From Novipirellula sp052161655 (lineage in GTDB: Bacteria; Planctomycetota; Planctomycetia; Pirellulales; Pirellulaceae): a DNA stretch of 64,000 nt. The notes under the pieces are model-generated. The model was not told where the DNA came from, ran no database searches, and saw nothing but the letters and a program-made list of their open reading frames with translations. Below, in pieces: positions 63,923-64,000 of the stretch. The translations under genes and the position numbers were made by a program. The stretch lies in assembly GCF_052161655.1 (NCBI RefSeq), contig NZ_CP197418.1:5146001-5210000 (forward strand), written 5' to 3'. Position 1 is the stretch's first letter. Each line of letters begins with the position of its first letter.

Positions 63923-64000
63923 ATCAAGTTCCATCAAAACGTTCCCACGGCAGTCGGCTGCGCACAGCGGTCGGATCGGTCCTCGTCGTCGCGGGTGTCC
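63919..64000 (+). CDS. Start of a gene behind TetR, cut by the window end
   Basis: ATG 63919 overlaps the TetR stop. The 27 visible codons give a basic N-terminus (MNQVPSKRSHGSRLRTAVGS) leading into a hydrophobic segment VLVVAGV, so a membrane-anchored or exported protein. A membrane-fusion subunit of an efflux pump would fit the context, but this is only a guess. Confidence 0.6.
   Translation, partial: MNQVPSKRSHGSRLRTAVGSVLVVAGV

Noticed and set aside
1..64000. tRNA or rRNA genes
   Set aside because: No cloverleaf or ribosomal sequence was recognised by reading; a dedicated scan could still find one.

Overview
The window reads as a chromosomal segment of a planctomycete of the Pirellulaceae (Rhodopirellula-like). 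The signs are a DUF1559 protein with a prepilin-type N-terminus, three transmembrane Ser/Thr kinases, two ECF sigma factors, dockerin and LEPRxLL-type N-terminal motifs on secreted proteins, and many short palindromic repeats between genes. This assignment is inferred from gene families; no rRNA or tRNA gene was seen.

Layout. 1-2100 (minus): an operon of VTC domain, DUF4956 and CotH proteins, the last cut by the window edge. 2480-4612 (minus): a receiver-adenylate cyclase and a Rossmann protein. 4763-16099: two sigma factor/kinase modules back to back. The left one (minus) is sigma, kinase, LEPR-type protein; the right one (plus) is haem peroxidase with dockerin repeats, sigma, kinase, small coiled-coil secreted protein. 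16425-23023: a phosphatidylcholine-synthase-like enzyme and envelope/stress genes (a YqaE/Pmp3 gene of only 59 codons, DUF1206, DUF421, membrane endonuclease/phosphatase, AarF/UbiB). 23448-31020: a PDZ protein, then kaiC-kaiB-kaiB-hybrid histidine kinase without kaiA, followed by stress proteins. 31783-40202 (minus): a DabA-type inorganic-carbon system with two NuoL/M/N-like partners and a SulP transporter carrying a C-terminal PII-like domain. 40613-43998: FIST sensor protein plus hybrid histidine kinase.

44334-52565: a catabolic block. Five minus-strand genes (PIG-L deacetylase, SIS isomerase, threonine dehydrogenase, Gfo/Idh oxidoreductase, KBL ligase) lie divergent from NagB and an AraC regulator, which suggests joint use of amino sugars and threonine. 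52628-55942: a striking tandem array with a period of exactly 131 bp, made of paired REP-like hairpins and split by a REP-associated transposase gene. 55944-64000: an N,N-dimethylformamidase-like Tat protein, a secretin-N-like secreted protein, a Cache-domain Ser/Thr kinase, a DUF1559/lipoprotein pair, and a TetR regulator with a palindromic operator leading into a gene cut by the window end.

The most notable items are the 131-bp hairpin array with its transposase, a 117-bp mobile element with CTAG target duplications (one copy has a comparable empty site in the window), the SulP-PII/DabAB cluster, the Kai cluster, and the mirrored sigma-kinase modules around a peroxidase.
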